NCBI RefSeq assembly: GCF_000812465.1
Contig: NZ_JWMA01000178.1
Location: forward strand, 1 to 57,802
Length of the DNA stretch: 57,802 nt
Reading direction: 5' to 3'
Source of the DNA: Cupriavidus sp. IDO
GTDB taxonomy: Bacteria; Pseudomonadota; Gammaproteobacteria; Burkholderiales; Burkholderiaceae
The translations under genes were made by a program, and so were the position numbers. This document shows, piece by piece, positions 33,557-41,553 of the stretch. A model generated the notes under the pieces. It ran no database searches. It saw only the letters and a list, made by a program, of their open reading frames with translations, and was not told the DNA's origin. Numbering within the stretch: position 1 is the first letter of the stretch; the number at the start of each line of letters is the position of its first letter.

Positions 33557-34288
33557 TCAGCGCAGCAGTCCGGCCTGTTCCGCCCGCTTCTCCATCACGG
33601 CGCGGTAGCCTCGGACGGCTTCGAGCACACCGGCGTGTGCCATGCCCGGCATGGCCAGCCGGCGGCAGGCGGACTCGGCGATGAACATCAGCGCCACCAG
33701 CACCGGCGTGCCCAGGTTGGCGAAGTTCGACCAGGTTGTCATCGGCGCCGCCGCGAAGAGGACGGCCGATACTGCGGCAGTCAGCGCGAAGAACAGTGTC
33801 CAGGCCTGCGTCACCCGGCGCGTGTAGCGCTGCAGCTCGGGCGACAGCGGGCCGCGCACGGCGGCGGCAAACTGCGAGCACAACGGTGTATGCCCGTGTC
33901 GCAGCGTCCGCCCGAACATGGCCGCCAGGGCGGCGTTCATGCCGAAATGCTGCAGGAAGTAGGTCCAGCCGAAATGCAGGGCCAGAGGTGTGCGCCACGT
34001 CCAAAGGGCTGCGGCGGCGAGCGCGACGGCGAGCAGTGCCGGCACGCGCCACGCCGGCTGGCGGGCAGCGGAGAGTGCAAGCAGCAGGAAGGGCGCGGCC
34101 CCGAGCAGCAGCGCCGTAATCTCGGCGCCGTGCTGGTGCGCTGCGTGGTGCAGGGCCGCCTCGTATGTGACGAAAGCGGCTACCGCGGCGACCCAGCCGT
34201 ACCGTTGCGCCAGCGGCTGTGCGGCGCCGGTCTTGCCGGCACCTGGGGCGGCCGGGCCGTGCGGGTTAGGAAGGGGGCTCGATGACAT
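33557..34288 (-). CDS. Integral membrane protein (ApeG/COG4648-like)
   Basis: A 243-residue protein with about five or six hydrophobic helices (WVAAVAAFVTYEAALHH, ITALLLGAAPFLLLALSA, WRVPALLAVALAAAALW, AWTLFFALTAAVSAVLF, TPVLVALMFIAESAC). It resembles the COG4648 membrane protein of aryl-polyene loci, with TRRVTQAWTLFF as a shared-looking block. Function unknown. ATG 34288 is used because the 5' extension has no hydrophobic or conserved character. It is the first gene of the minus-strand operon. Confidence 0.78.
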   Translation of the reverse strand: MSSSPLPNPHGPAAPGAGKTGAAQPLAQRYGWVAAVAAFVTYEAALHHAAHQHGAEITALLLGAAPFLLLALSAARQPAWRVPALLAVALAAAALWTWRTPLALHFGWTYFLQHFGMNAALAAMFGRTLRHGHTPLCSQFAAAVRGPLSPELQRYTRRVTQAWTLFFALTAAVSAVLFAAAPMTTWSNFANLGTPVLVALMFIAESACRRLAMPGMAHAGVLEAVRGYRAVMEKRAEQAGLLR

Positions 34289-34593
34289 GGTATTTTTGTG
34301 CGGCTTGGGGCGCTTGCGATCGCTGGTAAATGCCCGGTGCGGAAGGGATGCCCGACGCACTGGCAGCAAGGCGAACGCTTTATACCTTAAAGACCGGCGG
34401 GGTGGGGTGATGTTTCCCGAAAGTAACGTCAATGTTGTTACTAAACTTCTCCTGACTGGTCTGCGGATGCTCGGCTTGGTAGCATCGTTTCCGCCATCTT
34501 CCCGTGTTTCCACAAGGATTCGCGGGCCGGTGCCCGCCCCGGCTGCCATCTTGAAGACGCCCCGGAACGCGGCCTTTTTGCCAGCGACAGACA
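34289..34593. promoter_or_regulatory. Divergent promoter region of the lipid cluster
   Basis: A 305-base non-coding gap between the two divergent lipid operons. It is AT-richer than the genes. At 34422-34442 an inverted repeat, AGTAAC - 9 bases - GTTACT, is the best operator candidate. CTTTATACCTTAAAG near 34377-34391 could contain a -10 element. No regulator gene is adjacent. Confidence 0.55.
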
Positions 34594-34854
34594 ATGACCG
34601 AACTCGAAACTGAACTTGCCCAACTGATGATCGGCGAACTCGATATCACAGAGCTTCGCCTGGAAGACATCGCTGCCGATACGCCGCTTTATGGCGATGG
34701 CTTCGGGCTGGATTCCATCGACATCCTGGAGATCGCCTTGCTGGTCTCCCGGAAGTACGGTGTCGAGCTTCGTTCGGACAATCCCGACAACAAGACGATT
34801 TTCGCATCGCTGGGCAGCCTGGCGGCGTACGTGGCGGCAAACCGCACACGCTGA
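34594..34854 (+). CDS. Acyl carrier protein
   Basis: An 86-residue ACP. The phosphopantetheine site is Ser41 in the GLDSID motif (FGLDSIDILEIALLVSRKYG), in an acidic four-helix bundle with IAADTPLYGDG just before it. It opens the plus-strand lipid operon and would carry the growing chain for the ketosynthase, ketoreductase and dehydratases. It is the only ACP gene seen in the cluster; E. coli-type aryl-polyene loci have two. The ribosome-binding site is weak. Confidence 0.9.
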   Translation: MTELETELAQLMIGELDITELRLEDIAADTPLYGDGFGLDSIDILEIALLVSRKYGVELRSDNPDNKTIFASLGSLAAYVAANRTR

Positions 34855-34899
34855 GGGAAGGCCCGGGCATGCCGGGCAGGGGCAGACAGGGGAGCAGAC

Positions 34900-35637
34900 A
34901 TGCCGCAGCAAGGAACGCGCAAGCTGGCGCTGGTCACCGGCGGCAGCGGCGCCCTCGGCAGTGCGATCTGCCGTGCGCTGGCGGGAGCCGGGCATGAAGT
35001 CTGGGTTCACGCCCACCACAACCTGCCGCAGGCCGCAGCCATCGCGCAGGCCATCCGCGCCGCCGGCGGCCTGGCCCATGCCGTGGCCTTCGACGTCACC
35101 GATGCCGATGCCACCGAAACCGCCCTCGAGGGCATCCTGGCCAATGGCCCGGTGCAGATCCTGGTCAACAATGCCGGCATCCATGACGACGCTCCGCTGC
35201 TGGGCATGACGCGCCAGCAATGGCGCAGCGTGATCGACGTTTCCCTTCACGGCTTTTTCCACGTCACGCAGCCTTTGCTGATGCCGATGATGCGCACGCG
35301 CTGGGGCCGCATTGTCAATATGGCATCCGCCGCCGGCGTGACGGGCAACCGCGGGCAGGCCAACTATGCCGCCGCAAAAGCGGGACTGATCGGCGCCACG
35401 CGCTCGCTCGCCATCGAAATGGCTTCGCGCGGCATTACGGTCAATGCGGTCGCGCCCGGCGTGATCGAGTCGCCGATGAGCGAAGCCAGCTTTCCCGCCG
35501 AACGCATCCGGCAGCTGGTGCCGGCCGGCAGGGCCGGCACGCCGGACGAGGTGGCGGCCATGGTGGCGTACCTTGTCTCCGACGCGGCGGCATACGTAAC
35601 CGGGCAGACGCTGTCGATCAACGGCGGCATGGTATAG
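34900..35637 (+). CDS. 3-ketoacyl-ACP reductase (FabG/ApeQ-like SDR)
   Basis: A 245-residue short-chain dehydrogenase. TGGSGALGSAICRAL is the NADPH loop, NNAG follows, and the catalytic set is Ser in VNMASAAGVTGNRGQ with Tyr/Lys in NYAAAKAGLIGATRSLA. The closing block YVTGQTLSINGGMV is typical of FabG. It is 45 bases downstream of the ACP and 8 bases before the glycosyltransferase. It should reduce the 3-ketoacyl-ACP formed by the ketosynthase. It differs clearly from the other SDR in the window, badH. Confidence 0.9.
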   Translation: MPQQGTRKLALVTGGSGALGSAICRALAGAGHEVWVHAHHNLPQAAAIAQAIRAAGGLAHAVAFDVTDADATETALEGILANGPVQILVNNAGIHDDAPLLGMTRQQWRSVIDVSLHGFFHVTQPLLMPMMRTRWGRIVNMASAAGVTGNRGQANYAAAKAGLIGATRSLAIEMASRGITVNAVAPGVIESPMSEASFPAERIRQLVPAGRAGTPDEVAAMVAYLVSDAAAYVTGQTLSINGGMV

Positions 35638-35645
35638 GTCATGTC

Positions 35646-36461
35646 ATGACCCAATCGCCGCAGCCTGCCATGCCCTCATCCACCCACCTCGTGCTGATCC
35701 CGAGCTACAACCCCGGGAGCAAGCTGCAGGAGACGCTGCGCGCCGCGCGCCAGGCCTGGAGCCCGGTGTGGGTCGTGGTGGATGGCAGTACCGACGGCAG
35801 CACGGCATGGCTGCTCCGGCAGGCCGCCGACGATCTGGGGCTGCGCGTGCTGGTGCTGCCCGAGAACCGCGGCAAGGGCGCGGCCGTCATGCACGGTATC
35901 GACGCGGCGGCCGCCGAGGGCTTCACGCATGCCCTGGTGATGGATTCCGACGGCCAGCATCCGGCCGGTCTGATCGGCCAGTTCATGGCGGCTTCCCAGC
36001 ACGATCCTGCCGCGATGGTGCTTGGGCGTCCGGTCTTCGACGCAAGCGCTCCGCGCGAGCGCGTGTACTGGCGCCGCATGTCCAACCTCTGGGCCAATAT
36101 CGAGACGCTTTGGGCAGGCATCGGCGATTCGCTCTACGGCTTTCGCGTCTACCCGATCGCACCGCTACGCGCGGTCATGGATGAAGACCGCTGGATGCGT
36201 CGCTTCGATTTCGATCCCGAAGTGGCGGTGCGGCTGTGCTGGCGCGGCGTGCGGCCCATCAACCTCGATGCGCCGGTGCGCTACTTCGGCCGCCAGGAGG
36301 GCGGCGTCTCGCATTTCCGCTACCTGCGCGACAACCTGCTGCTGACGTGGATGCACCTGCGGCTGATCGCAGGCTTTCTGGTGAGGCTGCCGCGCCTGCT
36401 CCGGCGCCGGCTGCAGGCGTCCGGCACCAACTCGCAAACGCCGCCGAATCGCGCCGCCTGA
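35646..36461 (+). CDS. Family 2 glycosyltransferase (ApeJ glycosyltransferase half)
   Basis: A 271-residue GT-A enzyme. HLVLIPSYNPGSKLQETLRA is the N-terminal nucleotide-sugar region, VVDGSTDGS and ENRGKGAAVMHGIDAA follow, and MDSDGQHP is the DxD-like metal motif. The later GFRVYPI and FDPEVAVRLCWRG fit polyprenyl-mannose-synthase-like GT2 enzymes. The ATG at 35646 follows the fabG stop by eight bases. Together with the acyltransferase at 30796 it would supply the head-group decoration that a fused ApeJ does in E. coli. Sugar donor unknown. Confidence 0.85.
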   Translation: MTQSPQPAMPSSTHLVLIPSYNPGSKLQETLRAARQAWSPVWVVVDGSTDGSTAWLLRQAADDLGLRVLVLPENRGKGAAVMHGIDAAAAEGFTHALVMDSDGQHPAGLIGQFMAASQHDPAAMVLGRPVFDASAPRERVYWRRMSNLWANIETLWAGIGDSLYGFRVYPIAPLRAVMDEDRWMRRFDFDPEVAVRLCWRGVRPINLDAPVRYFGRQEGGVSHFRYLRDNLLLTWMHLRLIAGFLVRLPRLLRRRLQASGTNSQTPPNRAA

Positions 36462-36532
36462 GGCCGCTTGCAGGGTGCGAAGGGTCGCGTAATGCGGTTT
36501 TTTTTGGGTTCTTCGCCGGATTGTTGGGGTTT

Positions 36533-36568
36533 GGTTCTTGTGGTTCTTGTGGTTCTTGTGGTTCTTGG
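36533..36568. repeat. Four tandem copies of a 9-bp unit
   Basis: GGTTCTTGT occurs three times in a row and is followed by GGTTCTTGG. It lies at the left edge of the large mosaic repeat. The copies at 57291-57304 and, inverted, at 47029-47037 have a single GGTTCTTGG-like unit only, so this is a local expansion. Such units can vary in number by slippage. Confidence 0.9.
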
Positions 36569-36575
36569 ATGCGTG

Positions 36576-37105
36576 GCTGTTTCGCCGGCGTAGCCGGCGA
36601 CCTCCTTTTTGACGGCGCCAAAAAGGAGGCAAAAAGCGCCTGCTTGCCCGCCGGGCGGGAGTCTTATCGTAGTGAGCTACGGTTTTTGTACGGGTATTTG
36701 CTTCAGGGCATAGCTACGATGCCTGCCGCGTTGGGACGAGACGGCGCGAGGCATTGACAGGCCGTCCTCCCGACCTCGTGAGAGCGGAGTGGCAAGCAGC
36801 TTGATGCCAGTCAGTATGCCCAGCGACATCGCGCACCACGGTTGTGGTCCAGAACCTCTTGCCGCAGGCACGCCGCTCGAAAACCGAGCCACTCCGCTCT
36901 CACGAGGTCGGGAGGACAGCGCTGTTCCCGGCGTTGCCCCTGGCGATCTGCGCGGCAGGCAGTCCGGCTATGCCCTGAAGCCCATACCCGTACAAAAACC
37001 GTCGAACACTACGATAAGACTGGCCGTCCGCCGAGGACAGAAAACGCGTTTTTGGTTACTTTTGTCGCTCGGACAAAAGTGACTCGCCCGGCAGGGCGAA
37101 ACGGG
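36576..37105. repeat. Mosaic inverted-repeat element, copy A
   Basis: About 530 non-coding bases. The left arm contains TTTCGCCGGCGTAGCCGGCG, a CTTATCGTAGTGAGC block and CGGTTTTTGTACGGGTAT, ending TTGCTTCAGGGCATA. The right arm (about 36967-37050) carries the reverse complement: TATGCCCTGAAG, ATACCCGTACAAAAACCG and ACTACGATAAGACT. The centre holds two opposed copies of a CCGTCCTCCCGACCTCGTGA block. The left arm is nearly identical to 57312-57530. A tail at about 37070-37105 matches inverted sequence at about 46930-46965. Confidence 0.85.
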
Positions 37106-37418
37106 GCCGTCGAACCATCGACAGCGTCAAACCGCAGCCACCACCCTCAGGCACATCAGCACCACACCCCACAAACCTTTCTTTGCGAACCTCGCCAATA
37201 TGGCCCATCAGGAAAATGCCGCACCGCGCAATGAAACATCCGTACGAATGCGAATGCAGCGTGTTGACAAGCGAGTGGCGCGAGGCGATTCTCGCCGTTG
37301 GTCCGGCTCGGCGCTGTATGGATGCCGGCCGGCGATGCACTGGAGGCGAAGTAAAACGAGCTCACCAATGAGCGATCCATTCAGGCTGGCACGAGAACTA
37401 ACCATGAGGGTGAACCTG

Positions 37419-38678
37419 ATGTCCGATCCTGCAGTCCTGGCTGCGCGCGCGCAGATCCAGTCCATGTCGCTGGAGGGCATCAATCCGGCCGATCCGCAAT
37501 GGTTCATGGACGATACCGTTGGCGACATCTTTGCGCGCCTGCGCCGTGAAGACCCGGTCCACCGCTCTTTCAGTTCGATCGAGGGCGTTGGCGCGTACTG
37601 GTCGGTGACGCGGTATCGCGACATCATGCAGGTGGAAACGCATCACGAGATCTTCTCCTCGGACTGGACCCGGGGCGGCATCACACTGATGGATTTCCCG
37701 CCGGGCGAGCAGCAGCTGCAGATGTTCATTGCGATGGATCCGCCTAAGCACGACGAAGAGCGCAAGGTGGTAAGCCCGATCGCCTCGCCGGGCAATCTCG
37801 GCGCATGGGAAAGCCTGATTCGCGAGCGCACGTGCCGGGTGCTGGACAGCCTGCCGCGCAACGAGACCTTCGACTGGGTCGACAAGGTCTCCATCGAGCT
37901 GACCACGCTGATGCTTGCCACCCTGTTTGATTTCCCGCAGGAGGAGCGCCGGCTGCTGACGCACTGGTCGGACATGGTCACGGCAAACAAGCTCACCAAT
38001 CCCGATGCGCCGGAGCCCGAAGTCCGCATGGCCGAGTTGCGCAAGATGCTCGGCTATTTCACGCGGCTGTGGAACGAACGCGTCAACGCGCCGCCGCGCA
38101 TGGACCTGGTGTCGATGCTGGCCCACAGCCCGACGACGCGCAATATGAGCCCGATGGAATATATGGGCAACCTGGCGCTGCTGATCGTGGGCGGCAACGA
38201 CACCACACGCAACTCGATGACCGGTGGATTGCTGGCCTTGCACCAGCATCCCCGGGAGATGGAGAAGCTGCGTGCCAATCCCGCGCTGGTCGACAGCCTG
38301 GTGCCGGAAATCATCCGCTGGCAGACCCCGCTGGCCTATATGCGCCGCACCGCCACGCAGGATACGGAGCTGGGCGGCAAGCAGATCCGCAAGGGCGACA
38401 AGGTGGCCATGTGGTACCTCTCGGCCAACCGCGACGACGAGATGATCAGCGAGCCGGACCGCTTCATCATCGACCGGGAACGGCCGCGCCAGCATTTGTC
38501 GTTCGGCTTCGGCATCCATCGCTGCATCGGCAGCCGGATCGCGGAGCTGCAACTGAAGATCCTGTGGGAAGAACTGTTGCCGCGCTTTCCGGTGATCGAG
38601 ATCGTCGGCACGCCGGAGCGGGTGCGCTCATCCTTCGTGCGTGGATTCACGCATCTGCCCGTGCGCATTCCAGGCTAA
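37419..38678 (+). CDS. Cytochrome P450, CYP153-like
   Basis: A 419-residue soluble bacterial P450. The I-helix has VGGNDTTRNSMTGG, the K-helix ExxR is EIIR, and the heme loop is LSFGFGIHRCIGSR with the thiolate cysteine. The pattern GNDTTRNS plus HLSFGFGIHRC is characteristic of CYP153 alkane/fatty-acid terminal hydroxylases. No ferredoxin or ferredoxin reductase gene is adjacent, so electrons must come from elsewhere. Start choice is uncertain: ATG 37419 (with GAGGGTGAA upstream) is preferred, but in-frame ATGs at 37404 and 37368 exist. It lies just right of repeat copy A. Confidence 0.88.
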   Translation: MSDPAVLAARAQIQSMSLEGINPADPQWFMDDTVGDIFARLRREDPVHRSFSSIEGVGAYWSVTRYRDIMQVETHHEIFSSDWTRGGITLMDFPPGEQQLQMFIAMDPPKHDEERKVVSPIASPGNLGAWESLIRERTCRVLDSLPRNETFDWVDKVSIELTTLMLATLFDFPQEERRLLTHWSDMVTANKLTNPDAPEPEVRMAELRKMLGYFTRLWNERVNAPPRMDLVSMLAHSPTTRNMSPMEYMGNLALLIVGGNDTTRNSMTGGLLALHQHPREMEKLRANPALVDSLVPEIIRWQTPLAYMRRTATQDTELGGKQIRKGDKVAMWYLSANRDDEMISEPDRFIIDRERPRQHLSFGFGIHRCIGSRIAELQLKILWEELLPRFPVIEIVGTPERVRSSFVRGFTHLPVRIPG

Positions 38679-38710
38679 GAGCCGACTTCCCTGTGAAATG
38701 GGTGCTGAAG

Positions 38711-38745
38711 GCACATCGCCCGTCAGCATGCAACGGGCGATGTGC
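38711..38745. terminator. Hairpin between P450 and lipoprotein genes
   Basis: GCACATCGCCCGT and ACGGGCGATGTGC form a perfect 13-bp stem with a 9-base loop, between two convergent genes. No long T-run follows. The preceding GTGAAATGGGTGCTGAAG resembles sequence beside the palindrome at 39973-40018. Confidence 0.7.
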
Positions 38746-38770
38746 GGCAAGTCATCACGGGCGATGCTGA

Positions 38771-38947
38771 TTACTTCCCTAGCTCGTGCCCGACCACGCC
38801 GCCAACCACGGCACCGCCGATCGTGCCCGCCGTGCTGCCGTGCGTCAGTTCATGGCCCGCCACGCCGCCGGCGACTGCACCGGTGGCGGTACAGCCAGCC
38901 AGCGCCATGCTTGCGCCCGCCAGGAGCGCGCCTGCGAGTTTCCACAT
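38771..38947 (-). CDS. Small glycine-zipper lipoprotein (OsmB/Rick_17kDa-like)
   Basis: A 58-residue ORF below common length cut-offs. Residues 1-18 are a signal sequence ending in the lipobox LAGC (Cys19). The mature part is a glycine-zipper segment (ATGAVAGGVAGHELTHGS, then AGTIGGAVVGGVVGHELGK) with two repeats of GG-V-x-GHEL. This fits OsmB-like or 17-kDa-antigen-like outer-membrane lipoproteins. The start follows AGGAGAAGC. It is convergent with the P450 gene. It is probably attached to the outer membrane; specific role unknown. Confidence 0.82.
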   Translation of the reverse strand: MWKLAGALLAGASMALAGCTATGAVAGGVAGHELTHGSTAGTIGGAVVGGVVGHELGK

Positions 38948-39070
38948 GATGCTTCTCCTGCATCGTTCTTGGCGTGCCTTCAGCTTAAGCGGCGAGGCGG
39001 CCGCGTCCCTTCAGACACCTGCCGATTGCGATGTAGGAATCGGACGACGGCAAGTGTCGTCCCGTGCATC

Positions 39071-39949
39071 TCAGGCCGAGTTTTTGGGGCCCCGCAGGCG
39101 CTTGATCAGCGAGGAGGTGTCGGCGCGTCCGCAACCCATCTGCTGCAGGTCGGCGTAGAACTGGTCGACCACCGCGGTCACGGGCAGCGAGGCGCCGTTG
39201 CGGCGGGCTTCATCCAGGCAGAGGCCCAGGTCCTTGCGCATCCAGTCGACCGCAAAGCCGAAGTCGAATTTGTTGTCGATCATGGTGGGGCCGCGGTTCT
39301 CCAGCTGCCACGAGCCGGCCGCGCCCTTGCTGATGACGTCGAGCACCTGCCGCATGTCGAGCCCGGCGCGCTCGCCGAAAGCGATGGCTTCGGACAGGCC
39401 CTGCAGAAGCCCGGCAATGCTGATTTGGTTGACCATCTTGGCCAGTTGCCCGGCACCGGCCTCGCCAATGCGTGTGACTGCGCGGGCGTAGGCAGCAATC
39501 ACCGGTTCGGCGCGCGCGTACGCGTCGGCATCGCCGCCGCACATGATGGTGAGGATCCCTTTTTCCGCGCCCACTTCGCCGCCCGATACCGGGCCATCGA
39601 TGAAATGCAGGCCTTGCTCGCGCGCCGCCGCGTAGAGTTCGCGCGCAACGTTGGCGCTTGCCGTGGTGTGATCGACAAAGATGCAGCCGGTGGGCGCGTT
39701 GAAGAAGGCGCCGTCCGGGCCGGTCAGCACGGTGCGCAGGTCGTCATCGTTGCCCACGCAGGAGCAGACCACTTCCGCATCCCTGGCTGCCAGGGCCGGT
39801 GTGGCCGCCGCCTTGCCGCCGAATTTTTCGACCCAGGCCTGCGCCTTCGCCGCAGTGCGGTTGTAGACGGTGACTTCGTGGCCCTTGGCGGCAAGATGGC
39901 CGGCCATATGGAAACCCATGACGCCCAGCCCTAGGAATGCGACACGCAT
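39071..39949 (-). CDS. 3-hydroxyisobutyrate-dehydrogenase-family oxidoreductase
   Basis: A 292-residue NAD(P)-dependent beta-hydroxyacid dehydrogenase. MRVAFLGLGVMGFHMAGHLA is the Rossmann signature, DGPVSGGEVGAEKGILTIMC the substrate region, and the catalytic Lys lies in GAGQLAKMVNQISIAGLLQG. 3-hydroxyisobutyrate dehydrogenase and tartronate semialdehyde reductase (GarR/GlxR) cannot be told apart here. ATG 39949 opens on the family N-terminus; 11 extra upstream codons in frame derive from a repeat. It could serve the neighbouring sugar-acid module, but they are not in one operon. Confidence 0.88.
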   Translation of the reverse strand: MRVAFLGLGVMGFHMAGHLAAKGHEVTVYNRTAAKAQAWVEKFGGKAAATPALAARDAEVVCSCVGNDDDLRTVLTGPDGAFFNAPTGCIFVDHTTASANVARELYAAAREQGLHFIDGPVSGGEVGAEKGILTIMCGGDADAYARAEPVIAAYARAVTRIGEAGAGQLAKMVNQISIAGLLQGLSEAIAFGERAGLDMRQVLDVISKGAAGSWQLENRGPTMIDNKFDFGFAVDWMRKDLGLCLDEARRNGASLPVTAVVDQFYADLQQMGCGRADTSSLIKRLRGPKNSA

Positions 39950-39972
39950 GCTACTGCTCCGTTGCTTGAGAA

Positions 39973-40018
39973 CCCATTTCACAATGAAGAAGGGTCCCCT
40001 TCTTCATTGTGAAACGGG
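39973..40018. repeat. 46-bp near-perfect palindrome
   Basis: Arms 39973-39994 and 39997-40018 match at 21 of 22 positions around a TC centre, with core ACAATGAAGAAGGG. On the minus strand the arm continues as GTGAAATGGGTTCTCAAG, close to GTGAAATGGGTGCTGAAG found near 38695-38712. This suggests a dispersed repeat. It lies just upstream of the oxidoreductase gene at 39071-39949. Confidence 0.85.
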
Positions 40019-40275
40019 CTCTTAGTGAATGATCGGTGATGCGCGCTGCCTCTGGAGCCTGACTGGCGGGCCGCTGCGCAGGGAGTGCCGGAAGTCTGCC
40101 CGGCTCCAGCCCATGAGTATACGGCCTGCCGGGCATCGGGCCGCGCAGCGGATTTCTATCGATATGCTCGGTTGCGCAGTGAGGCATTCCGCGAGAAGAG
40201 GTTGGCAATGTGAGGCAAGGGATCCTGGGACGCGATTCCCCACGCAGCGGAAGGGCGCTACTCTTCTCCCTGGTC

Positions 40276-41295
40276 TTATTCAGGCTTCACGCCGGCTTCG
40301 CGGATCACCGTGTTCCACCGCGTGACTTCGGCCTTGATCCGGGCGCCGGTCTGCGCCGGCGTGGTCCAGGTGGCGATGGCGCCCTGCTTGAGCAGCGTCG
40401 CCTTGACATCTGGCTCGTCCAGGATCTTCTTCAGGTCGGCGCTCAGGCGGTTGATCACCGGCGCGGGCGTGCCGGCCGGGGCAACGATGCCGAACATCGA
40501 GCTGACTTCGAAATCCTTCATCCCGGCCTCGGCCGTGGTGGGGACTTCGGGCAGCGTGCTGACGCGCTCGGACGTGGTGACGGCCAGCGCGCGGATCTTG
40601 CCGCCCTTCACGTAGGCCTGTGCGGCGGGCACGGTTTCCACCATGCTCAGCACCTGTCCGCCGATCAGGTCAGTCATGGCGGGGCCGCTGCCTTTATACG
40701 GAACGTGCAGCATGTCGACGCCGGCAGTGCGCTTGAACATTTCGGCGGCCAGGTGCTGCGGCGAACCGTTGCCTGCCGAACCGTAGGTGATGGCGCCCGG
40801 TTTCGATTTCGCCAGCGCAATCAGTTGCGGCAGCGTGGTGGCGCTGACCGACGGATTGACGACGAACACGAGCGGCACGGTGCCGACGATGGCGACCGGC
40901 GCAAAGCTTTTCTCGATGTCATACGACACGCGGCTCTTGTACAGCGCGGCGTTGATGGCGTGGCTGGTCAGTGCGCCCATCAGCAGCGTGTAGCCGTCGG
41001 GCTGCGCCTTGGCGACCAGCTCGGCGCCGATGTTGCCCGCTGCGCCGGCGCGGTTGTCCACCACCACCTGCTGGCCGAGCGTGGCCGACAGGTGCTGGGC
41101 CAGCGTGCGGCCGATCACGTCCGTGGCGCCGCCGGGCGGATAGGGCACCACGAGACGGATCGGCTTGACAGGGTAGTCGGCAGCGGCGGCCAATGTCGGG
41201 GCCAGCAACAGGCTGGCGCAGGCCAGCGACGAGAGCAGCAGGGTGCGCCGCCGCGGACGAATGCCGCAGCTGGGCGTGCGGAAGATGCCAGGCAT
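40276..41295 (-). CDS. TctC/Bug-family periplasmic solute-binding protein
   Basis: A 339-residue exported protein. A basic start with RRRTLLLSSLACASLLLAPT forms the signal peptide (cleavage near AAA-DYP). The mature protein has the Bug signature DYPVKPIRLVVPYPPGGATD, VVDNRAGAAGNIGAELVAKA and LPEVPTTAEAGMKDFEV. Such proteins bind carboxylates for tripartite tricarboxylate transporters, or act as orphan receptors. No TctA/TctB membrane genes are adjacent. It is divergent from the IlvD/Edd dehydratase and GntR genes, so a sugar acid is a likely ligand. Confidence 0.93.
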   Translation of the reverse strand: MPGIFRTPSCGIRPRRRTLLLSSLACASLLLAPTLAAAADYPVKPIRLVVPYPPGGATDVIGRTLAQHLSATLGQQVVVDNRAGAAGNIGAELVAKAQPDGYTLLMGALTSHAINAALYKSRVSYDIEKSFAPVAIVGTVPLVFVVNPSVSATTLPQLIALAKSKPGAITYGSAGNGSPQHLAAEMFKRTAGVDMLHVPYKGSGPAMTDLIGGQVLSMVETVPAAQAYVKGGKIRALAVTTSERVSTLPEVPTTAEAGMKDFEVSSMFGIVAPAGTPAPVINRLSADLKKILDEPDVKATLLKQGAIATWTTPAQTGARIKAEVTRWNTVIREAGVKPE

Positions 41296-41529
41296 GCAGG
41301 TCTCCTATGCCGGGAATCGTTGGAATGTAGTCGGGGGAGGCAGGGCAGCAGGTCGCCGCCCTGTGTGAGGACGCCCGGCGCGTCATCGAGGCAAAGTGTA
41401 GGGGGCGTCGCTTGATAGATGAATCAGCATTTTTCTATCGACTGATCTTGAATTCGAATTAATTTTCCCGATTGAGTGAATGGGTTGCGCCACATGCAGG
41501 TTGCCGGCTAAGCTTCGCCGCTGGATTAT

Positions 41530-41543
41530 CAATAATATTATTG
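41530..41543. promoter_or_regulatory. Palindromic operator before the dehydratase gene
   Basis: CAATAATATTATTG is a perfect 14-bp palindrome ending 10 bases before the dehydratase start and touching its GGAG ribosome-binding site. It is a plausible site for the GntR regulator encoded two genes downstream, and could block both transcription and translation. Confidence 0.65.
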
Positions 41544-41553
41544 GAGATGCCGG

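Noticed and set aside
36533..36568. Short tandem repeats considered as a CRISPR array
   Set aside because: Units are 9 bases and directly adjacent without spacers; no cas genes in the window.
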